Assembly: GCA_020631735.1 (NCBI GenBank) | Contig: CM036162.1 | Coordinates: 92,986,401 to 93,050,400 of the forward strand | Reading direction: 5' to 3' | DNA from: Saccharum officinarum | Taxonomy: Eukaryota; Streptophyta; Magnoliopsida; Poales; Poaceae | Length of the DNA stretch: 64,000 nt | In this document: in pieces, positions 47,810-58,974 of the stretch | Layout: each line of letters starts with the position of its first letter | Numbering within the stretch: position 1 is the first letter of the stretch | Made by a program: the position numbers and the translations under genes | The notes under the pieces: generated by a model | What the model was told of the DNA's origin: nothing | What the model saw: the letters and a program-made list of their open reading frames with translations, nothing else | Database searches by the model: none

Positions 47810-49635
47810 TGTAACACCCTGGTGTTACGCATGCATTTAACACATGCAAAACATGAGCATAAGCATTGTCATGCATCCATTAGCATCGCATGAAATAATG
47901 ATTGAAACATTACTATGAAACATGAATATTGCATACACATGTTAGATTTATTTTTGCCCTAATTATGATAGCTAGATCAACAAAACATGTTTGGTGATAA
48001 ATGCACATCACTTAGAAATATTTATCATGCAATTTAGAGCAAATTTTGTATTCAAAACATTTGGCAAAATATGCTTTTAAAAACATTCTTGAAATTAGTC
48101 AAAAAAAACCCTTCATATTTAGATTTTACATCCCAATTCAAAATCTATGCAGAATTTTTAGTTGGTCTCCAAAGCAAAGTTGTAGAGGATTAAATTCTAA
48201 GCAACTTTCATTTTTGGGACATTTCTAGAAAAGGTCATCTTCTTGCTCAAAATGTGATTTGAAACTGTTATTTGAAATTTATTTGAAAATAAAATTTGGA
48301 AAACTTTCCTTTCAGCTTATCGGGCTGCCGCCACCCTTTCGGCCTACTTGACAAAGCCGGCCCGGCTTTCTTCCCATGCGCCTGCGCTTCTCCCCGGCCC
48401 ATCTCGGCCCCATCTGCGCCCGCGCGCCCGCGCGCGCTCGCCCGCGCGCGCTCGCCCGACCGCGCGCAGGCCATGGCCGCCCCGTGGCTGCCATGCGCCG
48501 GCATCGCCGGCCGGGTGGCGTCCCACAGGCCCCATCGAGCCAATGGCCACCTTTCAAAACCACCAAGACGCTCTGCTCCTCCCTGCCTCCTCCAATTCTC
48601 CACACTACCTTCTCCCTCGCCCCGCCCCGAGCACACGGCTGCACTACCCTCGCCACCGCTCGCTCCGCCGGCAAAATTTTGCCGTCGGTGGTCCACCGCC
48701 GCCCGCAATCGCGAGCACACCTCTCCGCCTTGCTCTCCGACATCCGGTGCTCATGGCAACTTCACCAATTGAGCCAGGTAGAGCCGTCTTGGGCGTTTCC
48801 TTCGCCGCCGGTCATGGAGCCGCCGCGCTCAACCACGTCGTGGTCAGAGCTTCCCCGCTCCTTCTCTCTCTTTTTGGTTCACCTTCCTGTGTCCGCCTCC
48901 CTCTCGCGGACCCCATGTGCACCCTGCCGTGCCCTGTCATGGCCTTCAACGGCCGCTGGCCTGCTGCCCTCGCTGCTGTGACGCCATGAGCGCGGCGTGG
49001 CATGGCCGCTCCCTGGCTCTGCTCTGTTGGGCCGAGCTCGGCCTTGGGCCGACAGGCCGAGTCAGGCCGGCTCGCCCGTTCCTACCCCTTCTGCTGAGGC
49101 CGAAAGCAGCCATGGGCCAGTCAGTTCCCGTGGGCCGGCCCACTAGCAATAAGAAATTGTTTTCTGTTTTTCTTTTATTATTTGAGAAAAGAAATAGTTG
49201 GGAAAAAATGTTTGTGTACTCGTTTTTGCTCTAAAAATGGTGAAATAAATTTTGTTGTGATCCTCATGACTAGATATATGGTTTAAAAATATTGCATATT
49301 GAATTTGTGATACTTTTCTGTGGAGCTTTATTTAATTATTGAAATTGCTATTTTCTTGAGAAATGCATAATAAATCATAGAAAGCTCAGAAAAATATGGT
49401 TCTAATTTTGTTAATCTTCTTTAGTGATGTACTTTACATGAAAAATATATGTCATGTATGTTCTGTAGAAAAATTATGATGTATAGTTCAAGTGCTTTTA
49501 TTGGCTTATTTTTGTTATTTTTGCTAGAGAGCAAAATTTGTATAAAACATGCATGTGATAATTTTTGTACAATGATTTTTACTATGTAGAACCTAGAAAA
49601 ATACTAAATTTGTTGTTTGATACTTTTCATAATGC

Positions 49636-49798
49636 AAAGTACTTTCATGCTTATATTTAGGCCCTAACTTGTCATTTTTATGTAGGCTATTCCATTTGTC
49701 CAAATGCCATGAAATTTTTATGGTAGTATACTTAGAGTAGTCAAAGTACTTTCATGCTTATATTTAGGCCCTAGCTTGTCATTTTTGTGTAGGCTATT
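49636..49798 (+). repeat. Tandem duplication (about 105 bp) interrupted by solo LTR
   Basis: CAAAGTACTTTCATGCTTAT and the following hundred bases occur at 49636 and again at 49742. The second copy resumes after the solo LTR at 52068-52120. The duplication therefore preceded the insertion. Confidence 0.8.
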
Positions 49799-52067
49799 TG
49801 AAAGTCCCTAGTTTGGTTTTGGCTAATTGATGAAACCTAGGACTAACCTTTGTATCTAAGTGGATGATTTATATAAAGGTGGTCATTGAATATGAGACAT
49901 GACATTGACTCATGTGACCAAGATGATGAAGACCAAGATAAGGATTGGCTCAATGGACCGGTTGTGAAGGTGAAGGGCAAGTCGAGGCTTCGAAGCAAAG
50001 GACCATGCGATGGTGAAGCTTGAGCAAGACTTAGAGCCGACGGACCGATGTAACGGTGAAGAGCAAGTAAAGTCAAGATCGATGGATCGAGACGGTCATG
50101 TGATGATATGAAGTGGATCATATCATTTGAAGAAACAAAATGGGCTTAAGGCAAAGGTATAACCATAGAGTCATTTTGTTTTGCACTCAAGACACCATAG
50201 AGGGTGTGAGTGGTTTAGGATCGATAGCCAAACTATTAAGAGGGGAAGTCTTATCAGTTACTCGACGCACGAGTGCCACTAGGTGAATTCATGAAGTGCA
50301 TTGCATGTAGGGCCTAGTGAGCTAACTGGAAAACCTTTGAAAATGATTATAAAAATGCTAACACACATGCACATGGTGTTTTACACATGGTGGTGTTGGC
50401 ACATTTGCAAAGGAGAAGGTGTTGGTGTTGATCAACTTGGAGAAGAGAGAAATGTTTTTCGGTGTTCTTTGGACTCTTTTATGGCTCTTTAAGTGGAATA
50501 CTGCTTTGATCTATTGAGAACTAGATCAAATGCTTTAGTGGGTCGTGTAGCCCTCTGAGTAAGCTTTTCAAAATATCCAAGATCATTGAAATCAGAGTTT
50601 GAAGCTAAGAGATATGACCGTTTTAGCATCGGGTGGTCTGTGACAAACACTACGACAGACGCGGCCACAGGGGCGACAGACGCGGCCACGGGGGCGACAG
50701 ACGCGGCCACGGAGGGCGACAGACGTAGCCTCAGGGGTGACAGACGCGACCACGGGGGCGATAGACGCGGCCACGGAGGGCGACAAACACGGCCTCGGGG
50801 GGCGACAGACGTGTCTGTCGGTCCGCCCTTGCATTGGTTTGCAGCAGAGGTGGCGACATACGCGGTGGTGCTGAGCACCAGACGCGTATGTCGATCGATT
50901 TCGTGAAATGGGGCTTACTGGAGTGCGTTCTTCGACGCGACGGACGTTGATGCCAAAACCAAAGGATGCGTCTATCGCTACTGTTCATGACCGTTGGTTT
51001 TTAAAGGTTCAAGGACACATGGCGGCTTCGGGTGGCGTTAGATGCACTGTGCAGTGTCTGTCGGTAGTGCGACAGACGCGTCTGTCGCTCATGAAAAATG
51101 CCCAGTGATGGCATAACGGCTCTATTTATTTAGGGTGCTTATAAATACTTATTGGTCGGCCCTTGGGGAGCACTCTTGGTATTTCTAACACTCTTATGCA
51201 TCCTTTGAGCTAAAGCTTCTCCCTCTCACTCATCTCTCTTGCTTGATTGCAAATCAAAAGTGAGATTGAGTGATCCCAAAGTGCATTGCATAGCTTGAGG
51301 GCATCTAGTGGCACTTGTGGGTGGTTTAGCCGGTAGATTTTTTGTTACTCTTGGAGAGTATCGCTCCAAGCCGGCTTGGAGATTGTTGGAGGTGTTGGCA
51401 AGAGAAGGATATTGTTCTTGGCCACCTCCGGTTAATTGTAAGAGGTTCTTGTGCTTTCCTCGGCAGAGTGCCAAAAACAACTCTAATACATTACGCATGT
51501 CATTGAGTTACCTCACTTGAGAGTGGTGTCTTGCGGTGCCTTGCGGGCGTGCCTTGAGGGGCAAGTGACTTGAGGGTCACACCGAGAAACTATCTAAGTG
51601 TTGGTCGACATAACCGGTGACGTAGCTTGTCGGTGCACAAGTGAACACCGGGTGAACAAAAATATTGTGTCTCTTGTCTCCCGGTGTTTGGTATTCATAT
51701 TGTGTTGTTATCAATATTGATTGATTGTATATCATCTTGGTGATTGGCAACATCTTCACTCCACCATCGGTATAAGAATCACAATCCACTCTCTTGCATT
51801 TACTTTACTAGGTTATCTTGTGTAGCTCTAGTGGTAGCTTTGTTAGTAGTGTTGTTAGCTTGCTCACTAGTGTAAAATTAGTGACTTAGCTCTTGTGTGA
51901 ACTAGAGATCATAATCTACTAGACTTGTGGATAGGAGGCTTGCATCATAATTGTAGGCTAAGCAAAACTCGCTTTACGTCGTTTGTTATTCTAATAAATT
52001 TGCTTAGTGGTTCGTGTAGGATTTTTTATAGGCTATTCACCCCCCTCTAGCCATCTAGGACCTTTCA
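49799..52067 (+). repeat. SIRE-like copia solo LTR (2269 bp)
   Basis: TGAAAGTCCCTAG to GGACCTTTCA with perfect CTATT duplications at 49794-49798 and 52068-52072. It shares many blocks with the 6382 LTR (ATGGTGGTGTTGGCACATTT, TGGAATACTGCTTTGAT) but has a different motif array. TATA box at 51140-51147. Formed by recombination between the two LTRs of a lost element. Confidence 0.92.
50640..51088 (+). promoter_or_regulatory. CGACAGACGCGGCCACGGGGG array and 20-bp palindrome upstream of TATA
   Basis: About eight copies of CGACAGACGCGGCCACGGGG-like units, then the perfect palindrome GCGACAGACGCGTCTGTCGC at 51069-51088, 52 bp before the TATA box. It occupies the place of the CCGGTC array in the related LTR at 6382. 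Confidence 0.75.
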
Positions 52068-52530
52068 CTATTCCACTTATCTAAATGTCATGAAAATTTT
52101 ATGGTAGTCTACTTAGAGTAGTACTATGTCATGGTAATTTTCTAATATTTTTCTATGCTACCAAAATAGATGTTGTTATTCAAACCAAATGATAATTAGG
52201 GTTTAATTAAATCTTGCCTTATGCAGGCTTAGGGAATTAGTGAACCTTTGGTGTATCTCTAAAGCATTTTAACTTGATGTTGTGACTTAGCATGTGAGTA
52301 CAGTGGTTGTAGTATTAGTGTGACAGTACTTATGTGTGGCTACATGATAGTTAGCAGTAGAAAAGAATGCAGTAGATGACATGTACTTATAGTACATGTT
52401 CTTGGATGATGTTGACTACCTTGTATGAGAATTGTACTATACTCTACCCATTAAAGAAAATCATGCTCATCTATCTTGCATGCAAGCATATTCATTGTGT
52501 GCATTTCATCCGATGCACCTTTTTGCATAA

Positions 52531-52749
52531 TCACTTACGCACCTGCATCATATAGGATCACAAACAGAGAATCTAGTCGTCGTAACCGAGGAGCCCGAGG
52601 AGCAGTTCAAGGTGCAGCCACAGGAGGTGCCCGAAGCAGACGAGGAAGACGTTGAGGAGCTTCCGGAATGCCCCGATCACCACCCGAGTTCCTTCGAGAG
52701 AGGCAAGCCCCGAAGCATTTTCTCCCTCGGTTTGCAAATATTTAATTAA
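52531..52749 (+). other. Acidic open frame in C without ATG
   Basis: 72 codons, Glu/Pro/Val-rich then PECPDHHPSSFERGKP and SIFSLGL before TAA. No start codon in frame after the TAA at 52528. Could be a relic exon or a captured piece; role unknown. Confidence 0.3.
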
Positions 52750-54180
52750 TGCTTTACTTTAATTGATGCATTACGTTCAGGAGTTATCTGCAACCGTTGT
52801 TGCATTATACCTTGTTTACCTTAGTATACTATATCCTTGTTACCCTGGTATCCGCAGTCGAGTCAATGCTTAGCTGGCTTAGACCGGTAGAACTCGGGTG
52901 ATTTCCTGTCACCTGCGAGCTATAGGTGGTTACCTGGATCTGCTCGGATAATTATATCATCACGAGATAACTAAGTGTTAATTTGAAGTTAAGACCGGAC
53001 GAAGACTTATAGGGTTTCGGACTATATTGCTTTTCGTCTGTGTCGATTAAAGACCGACCGTTGTTGGGCCTCGGGTCATGTTAAACGCATGCCTCACATT
53101 TAGCTGGCCGAATAACGTACCTTTCGACCGCGAAGCTGGGAGATTATTTCGGGCCGAGTGGATTGCCCGCAGCGCACTGTACCGGAGATGGTGTGGTAGG
53201 ACACGGGGGCGTGATGATAAGACCGAAAGGCAGTCGGTCGGCCCCTGGGTACATGTGGTTCCTGGCAAACTCGAGATTTTTCCTGGATAGTTGATTCGGT
53301 GACCAATACCTCACTTTAGTGGGTGAGTGAGGTTTATGTGAGGAATAAATTACCAGCTAGTTAATAATCGATTCGAATCACCATCATTCACTAGACAGTG
53401 AACACTTGACTTGAGTTACTTCATCGTAGTGATGTTGATGGAACACTTGGACAGTTATAATGGATATGACATTATGGAAGTTGTTAATGATCATTGGTTA
53501 TCATTATTTGCTTAATCACATGCTTGCTCTAGTATAGGTGCAAATGTAGTCGACAAGTTAATAATGATTAACTTGGCATAATGCTTTTGGAAAAGGTTCT
53601 TGAAATGCTAAAAATATCTTTTTGCAAATGAGTCAGCTACACCACTATAAAGCCCTTCATAATCCTTGGTGTCACTTTATTTTTAGTTATGTCGGGTAAG
53701 TCTAGCTGAGTACCTTCTCGTACTCAGGGTTTTGTTCCCACTTGTTACAGATGGGTAGATGTATTACGACTATTGTATCAACTGTCTTTATCCTGCGATA
53801 GGTGATACTTAGGACCATGGACAATGGTCATTCCTTACGTCTCATCTAATGCTTTTGTTGGAGATGATCATCAGCTGGCACTGTACTTCGAACTCCGTGT
53901 GAGTGTGTGTTGATTTGAACAAATTGCTTTCGCTACTTTCTATTTGAACTCGGTTTGTAATAATTATGTTTAAACTCCGATGTATCTGTGATGCAAACTT
54001 TTATGTAATATGTGATGGTGACCGCTAAACTTATTACGATCTTAGCTGGTATGGAGTTGGTTTGAAATCCTTCGTGATTTCACGGACTACCGGGTTATAC
54101 GGGCTTAAGTTTGCTAAATCGTCTGCTCCAGCGGATGATTTTCTTACTTAATTTAGTATAATTGGTCGGTTTTGTTATAG

Positions 54181-54347
54181 GGACACCACTCGTCGAAGAC
54201 TTGGGTGGCCTACTCCAAGGCCTTGATGCTGGTAGAGGCAGAGTCGTTGTTGGTCTGGATCTGGCGCTCCAGACCGTCGAATCGCTTGTCGGCGGCGGCA
54301 AACCGCTTGTCAAGCTCATCGAGCAACAGCTTCGACTCGGGATTCAT
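54181..54347 (-). pseudogene. N-terminus of B gag
   Basis: ATG at 54347 (minus), MNPESKLLLDELDKRFAAAD then a short heptad-rich helix, open to the C insertion at 54180. The continuation is at 47809. Confidence 0.75.
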
Positions 54348-54567
54348 GGCGCCTCGTTGTCGCTGCAAGCGGGTGTAGTGGTCGTGGGTGATGGATGAAT
54401 CGAATCGATCCAGAACGGCAATCCGCCACAAATCAAACTATCCGGAGAGGGGAATTACGGAATCTCGAAGCAATGCTGCAGCTCACAGATTATGACAAGT
54501 TAGACCGACCGACTCAGTTAGATTATTCGATGGATTGAGGACCGCACGAACGGAAGGGCCGAGGAAG

Positions 54568-54583
54568 GGTGTCTCTGATACCA
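54568..54583 (-). other. Primer-binding site of B (Met-type)
   Basis: TGGTATCAGAGACACC on the minus strand, adjacent to the LTR. Confidence 0.88.
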
Positions 54584-54585
54584 CT

Positions 54586-55049
54586 TGTAAGGAATGTCAG
54601 CAGGAAAGGGAAATCGAGATTGGAGTGGGGAAGAAGAAGGAGCTTAGGGACGAAGAAGAACAGAGGATACGGCGAAGGAGTTCTTCAATTAGGAGGAAAA
54701 GTAGAATTTGGTTATTACAATGTTGTGTTTCTCTCCCCTTAGGAGCGCTCTCTTAAGGAGATTACAGAGGCATTGCCTCTTTCACGCGAGCATGCGTCAA
54801 TGAGCCCATGGGCCTCCGATGTATTTGGTGTTCTCCTTCCTGGGCCTGTGGCTCCTGGGCTGCCCGCCTGGCTCCTCTCCTTGCTTGAGGCTTGAGCATC
54901 TTCAGAGCCCTGATGGTGATCTCCAGATGGCGGGATACTGACAAAGACCCATGTGGGCAGCTCTGAAATTTCATTCAGAGTGTTAGTTATTATTTACTCA
55001 GGTTCACAAGGATTCTTTTTTTGTTAGAACACACGACATATTTCCTACA
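54586..55049 (-). repeat. 5' LTR of B (464 bp)
   Basis: On the plus strand it runs TGTAAGGAATGTC to ATTTCCTACA, with short inverted ends TGTAAGGAA/TTTCCTACA. Directly next to the primer-binding site. The short length suits Reina-type elements. Confidence 0.85.
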
Positions 55050-55314
55050 TTTCAGCGTGCTCCTCGGCTTATACGTGTTAGAGCAACATGTCCAGAGTCC
55101 AAATTAGAAAGCACAATGTATCATTGGACAAATCTATAAACCTCTCCTACCTATACGAGTTAGTGTAGCACACTGCACACTTCTACAAAAGTTTGATTCC
55201 AAGATGAAATAAAACACATGATAAGATCATTAAAAAATTTCGAGCCATAAATTGTCTATGTAACACAAGTTGTATATTTCGTTGCATATATGCTAGTAAT
55301 AGAATATGTTTGAT
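55050..55314. other. Unassigned AT-rich sequence
   Basis: About 265 bp right of B. No gene or recognised repeat seen; TTTCA at 55050 is the candidate target duplication of B. Confidence 0.4.
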
Positions 55315-55327
55315 GATTCAGCGGTGC

Positions 55328-56462
55328 TAGCGTCTAGACGTCTGTACGGACGACCGTGCCTGCACTCCGTCGCCCCCCACGCACTTGCATCCCGCGCCCG
55401 CCTACACGAGGCTCGTGCGCTTGACTCACCCGACTGCACGTGGGGAGTCCCCGCTCGTGCCACCTCCGCTTCTCACGCGCATGCACGCGGCTAGCAGTTG
55501 CAGGTGACTACAGCAGGTGGCTATGCCAGCATCCAGAAAGAAGGTAACGGGGCGGCAGATGCCCAACCAGCTCCAGGAGGAGGAGGAGACACCGAGACGA
55601 AGGTGAGACAGTAGAAAAGCGAAGACAAAGATGCAACACTCAATCTACTTTTGAAACATCCGGATGCAACACTTGCAACATACGTTTGAAGGCAGATGAA
55701 AGACATGAAACAAGTATCTGAAACACTAGCTGCAATAGCAGATCTACTTTTAAAACATCCAAATGAAACACTTGCAACATACATACAAAACATCTAAAAC
55801 ACTCGAAACATGTGTATGAAACACGTGCAAAAAAACACTTGGAAACACTTCATGTATGAAAACATATGCAAAATCCAGCACTTTCAAACATACGTCTAGA
55901 AAACGAGATAAAACATTTGGAACATACACTTGAAACATACGTGTATAGCCACTGCAACATGTGCAACATTCCGATCTACTTTTACAACATCAAGATTAAA
56001 CACTTGCAACATCCAGATGAAACATATGAAACACTTGAAACATATTCTTACAACATGGGCTTTGCTTGGACGAACGGAGGCACGCCGTCATGGAGGTCGA
56101 CTGCGGCGCATGGACTCTGTGTGGCAGTGACACAGGCAACTCGCCGACGGGCGTGGTGTCACACGAATCTCTTCCCCTCGCCTGCCGACGGGCGTGGTGT
56201 CACACGAATCTCTTCCCCCTCGCCTGCTTGCTGGAGCATCCGTCGTGGGCTCGGTGGATGGCGCGGCGGGGGCATGGCGCTGCGGGGGACTGGTGGCGGC
56301 TAGGCGGAGTTGGGTGGACGGATGGGCACGGCGACGCAGGGAGTAAACAGCGCAACGAGCATAGGGGCGCCGGACAAGGTCACTGGACGAGCGGCGCGTG
56401 CGGGAGTGAGCAGTGGGAGGCGCCTGTCCGTGCGGACATCTCTGTCCGTGCGGACATCTTAA
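55328..56462. mobile_element. Non-autonomous DNA-transposon-like repeat with inverted ends
   Basis: The left end AGACGTCTGTACGGACG and the right end, reversed (AGATGTCCGCACGGACA), match at 13 of 17 positions. Between them is a GC-rich left part, a run of degenerate short repeats (TTGCAACATACG, TGAAACACTTG, GATCTACTTTTGAAACATCC) at about 55640-56055, and a GC-rich right part. No transposase is seen. Subterminal short repeats are typical of non-autonomous class II elements; the superfamily is uncertain. Confidence 0.5.
56425..56460 (+). repeat. Duplicated 18-mer CTGTCCGTGCGGACATCT
   Basis: Two perfect tandem copies. Each contains a TGTCCG/CGGACA inverted repeat and forms the right end of the DNA-transposon-like repeat. 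Confidence 0.85.
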
Positions 56463-56626
56463 TTGTATCATTATCGTTGATGATTTGGTATCGGCCAACA
56501 AAAGATTGTCCGTAACGAGTGGCTCACCATGTGAGAGCCCAAACTTCAGCACGGAACCACAAATGTTTAATAATTCCTCTTCCTACCTTAGACCAGGTTT
56601 ATAGAAAATACGTTGACACCTACTGG
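56463..56626. other. Unassigned spacer
   Basis: No recognised feature. Confidence 0.4.
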
Positions 56627-56800
56627 CCTACACCCTTCGTCCCCAAAAGACTCAAGTCGAGTACAGGATTAAAATAATACACTATAAAAATATATTCCAT
56701 AGTAAATCTAATAAATCTTGTTTCGTGTTATAGATATTTATATATTTTTCTACATAAATTTGGTTAAGGCTAAAGAAAAATGACTTAGTAGTTTGGTACC
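56627..56800. mobile_element. Stowaway-like MITE fragment
   Basis: CTACACCCTTCGTCCCCAAA resembles the CTCCCTCCGTCCC terminus of grass Stowaway MITEs and is followed by AT-rich sequence with ATAAATTTGG near 56757. The far inverted end is not clear. Confidence 0.5.
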
Positions 56801-57022
56801 CGCGCATGAGCATAAAACACAGGCTATGCCAACTCACGAATTGTAAACAACGACAAGAAAAGATTCCCACTTAATAAAAAAGTGAAACTTGAACAAGAAT
56901 ATGAAAGTGTCAATCAAACATTTGGGTAAATCACACAGGACATGTAAGCTTAAAAGAACTAAGATTTTTACAGATAGGAGCACCATTGTGAGTTGGCGAC
57001 ACATCACCTTCAGATGTCTTCT

Positions 57023-58774
57023 CTAGGCTATATACGCCTTCAAAGAGGCTGGCAAATTTCCAACTACTCTGTCTATTAGCCACTCGACTTTGACAGAAGC
57101 AATTGCCACCAAACTGTCAATTTCTTCCTCGCATTGTTCATAGACAATGAAGACAATGAACAAGGATGCCAGTACTGCATACAGGAGAGAAGAAGCAGAT
57201 GATCAATTATTTTACAACACTAAATGATCAGTTGATCATAATGTTAGTGGCAAAAGAAAGTCCCTTACCAAGACCCATCAGAATTCTGAACTGAAAGCTC
57301 AGCATTAGTTTGATGCTGTACAGAAATGCAAATACCTGTAAAATAGTGAAGAAGCTATGGATCAATCATTTGTAACTTGATTCTTATATGGTCATGACTT
57401 CATTTTAGCTACATTTCCCTGTCATGTCAGGATTTATTATTGATTTGCAGTGAATTTCAACTTAAAGCCTATCTTTTGGTTGAGGAAAACTTGAGTAGTC
57501 ATTTTTCCATCATTTTAAACAATGTTAATCGAGCAGCATTATATTAACATGGTAAGTTATTCACCCACTGAGATGGAATGATTGATCCCTTATGACAATC
57601 ACTAAACCGAGAGTAACCTACAAACATCAACGCAACATGACAAAAAAAAACTGATGAATTTAAGATACAGAAAGACAGTAACCTCATATAAATTATTTCT
57701 AGTTCATGATCAACTAAAGCCAAAAGGCCCAAAAGTATACCAAGCTAACCAAAGACTTCAATCACTTAACATGAGTGCAGAAACATTTTGAATAGTAAAA
57801 GTGTGTGTATATTAAATTTTATGAAAACAACTATACCTAATACTATAACTTCAGGGGAAAAAATGGTTCATGAATATGCTAGAGATAGACCAATCACCGA
57901 AGTAGATTAAATCCAAATGGCATATATGGGCTCAAGGAGCCCAAATTTAGTAGGCAGCACCTAATGGAAAACGACCTCATATTGGGTATTTTTAATGAAG
58001 CTGAACACCAACCTTCAAAAGTAAACTCCAGTCTTCACCTTCTGCTAGAACCCTTAGTTTATGAATGCTCCCATTCCATGCAGAAGCCAGACACATAAGT
58101 GAATTCCTCAATGCTAAGTGTGATACTTCAAAATGCTCAGATGTAACCTTCTCAACTGTAAAACCAAACCTGCAATTGGGGTTCAACTTCAGTATTCAAA
58201 CATAGTACAATACAAAATTATTTTGCAAGAACTGGGGAATATTAATTTCAGATTATTGTACTCAAAAGATAGCCAAACAACCAGAACACATACACTTCTG
58301 AAGGCAGCAAACCATGGATAAAGAGACCAAGGGAGAGCACTAGAAGAAATTTGGCAGCCGATGAAACAAAAGTTCTGTCTGAAAGCAGGAACCAGTAGAA
58401 AACCAGAAACAATACTGTGACAAATGAAAAGGTTCTCTTTTCATCCCTCCAAAGAAGAATATCAGCAGCTGCAGTGGAAATGGAAGATGTCAACAGTGAA
58501 AAACAAATATTTATCATAACTGAGTGATAGTAAGTAAACAACAATGAAAAGAGTTCTACACAACTATATCAGAAAAGTTCGGTATCCAAGGCTCTTCATT
58601 CAATTTGGTGGAAAGCAGAAAACACGAGAGAGATTTTCTAAAAAAGGATTATATCACCTGTTCCACTTCCTAGCAGCTTATCTGCCTTTGATGATCCGCA
58701 GGAGCCTTGTTTTCTTGACAACCCAAATTATCTGATAGTTCTGTAAATGACCCAACAGTTCTCATAATTCCATC
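57023..58774 (-). CDS. 3' exons of a reticulon-domain protein, probably sterol-4alpha-carboxylate 3-dehydrogenase (partial)
   Basis: Host gene, minus strand. Exons: 58774-58658, 58468-58294, 58169-58013, 57335-57269, 57174-57023 (stop TAG). Donors and acceptors are GT/AG and phases fit. The reticulon homology domain starts ADILLWRDEKRTFSFVTVLF, followed by hydrophobic hairpins, FGFTVEKVTSEHFEVS, then VFAFLYSIKLMLSFQF and SLFIVFIVYEQCEEEID. This combination matches the C-terminal ER-membrane reticulon domain of plant 3beta-hydroxysteroid dehydrogenase/decarboxylases, which remove the C4 carboxyl group in sterol synthesis. The catalytic short-chain dehydrogenase exons would lie to the right but are not found; the gap and transposons intervene. 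Within the first exon the frame shifts by one base near 58690. A stand-alone reticulon-like protein is the alternative. Confidence 0.75.
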
Positions 58775-58874
58775 CTGATACACGTTAAACATTAAAATTT
58801 ATTAGTTATCAACATCTGCATTGCAAGATTAAGAAAGCCCATTGAACGGCCTCATGTGCCTTACAAGGAACATA

Positions 58875-58974
58875 NNNNNNNNNNNNNNNNNNNNNNNNNN
58901 NNNNNNNNNNNNNNNNNNNNNNNNNNNNNNNNNNNNNNNNNNNNNNNNNNNNNNNNNNNNNNNNNNNNNNNNNN
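58875..58974. other. Assembly gap (100 N)
   Basis: Separates the host gene exons from LTR H. It must hide the left part of H and whatever linked the host gene to element K. Confidence 0.97.

Larger units (their letters stand above)
47810..54180 (+). repeat. Solo LTR C (about 4.1 kb without its own insertion)
   Basis: Starts TGTAACACCCTGGTGTTACG (terminal hairpin) and ends TTGGTCGGTTTTGTTATA. Flanks are AGGAT (47805-47809) and GGGAC (54181-54185): the same target duplication with two transitions, since the gag frame of B runs through it. No second copy of the ends occurs inside. It holds a GC-rich block (48290-49140), a 105-bp tandem duplication, a SIRE-like solo LTR and an acidic open frame at 52531-52749. 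Confidence 0.75.
20690..55049 (-). mobile_element. Old Reina-like gypsy element B, fragmented by nested insertions
   Basis: Pieces in minus-strand order: LTR (55049-54586), Met-type primer-binding site, gag start (54347-54181), gag middle (47809-47193), gag end, protease and integrase zinc region (23471-22155), and integrase continuation (20812-20695). At two junctions removal of the inserted DNA plus one target duplication leaves the gag frame continuous (GTCCC site at 54181/47809; TTGGC site at 47193/23471). RT is deleted and the 3' part with its LTR is missing. Gag and integrase resemble Reina-type elements. Confidence 0.8.

Noticed and set aside
48296..48989. GC-rich open frames of 150-210 codons on both strands
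   Set aside because: Composition-driven overlapping frames, with no recognisable domain, inside LTR C.
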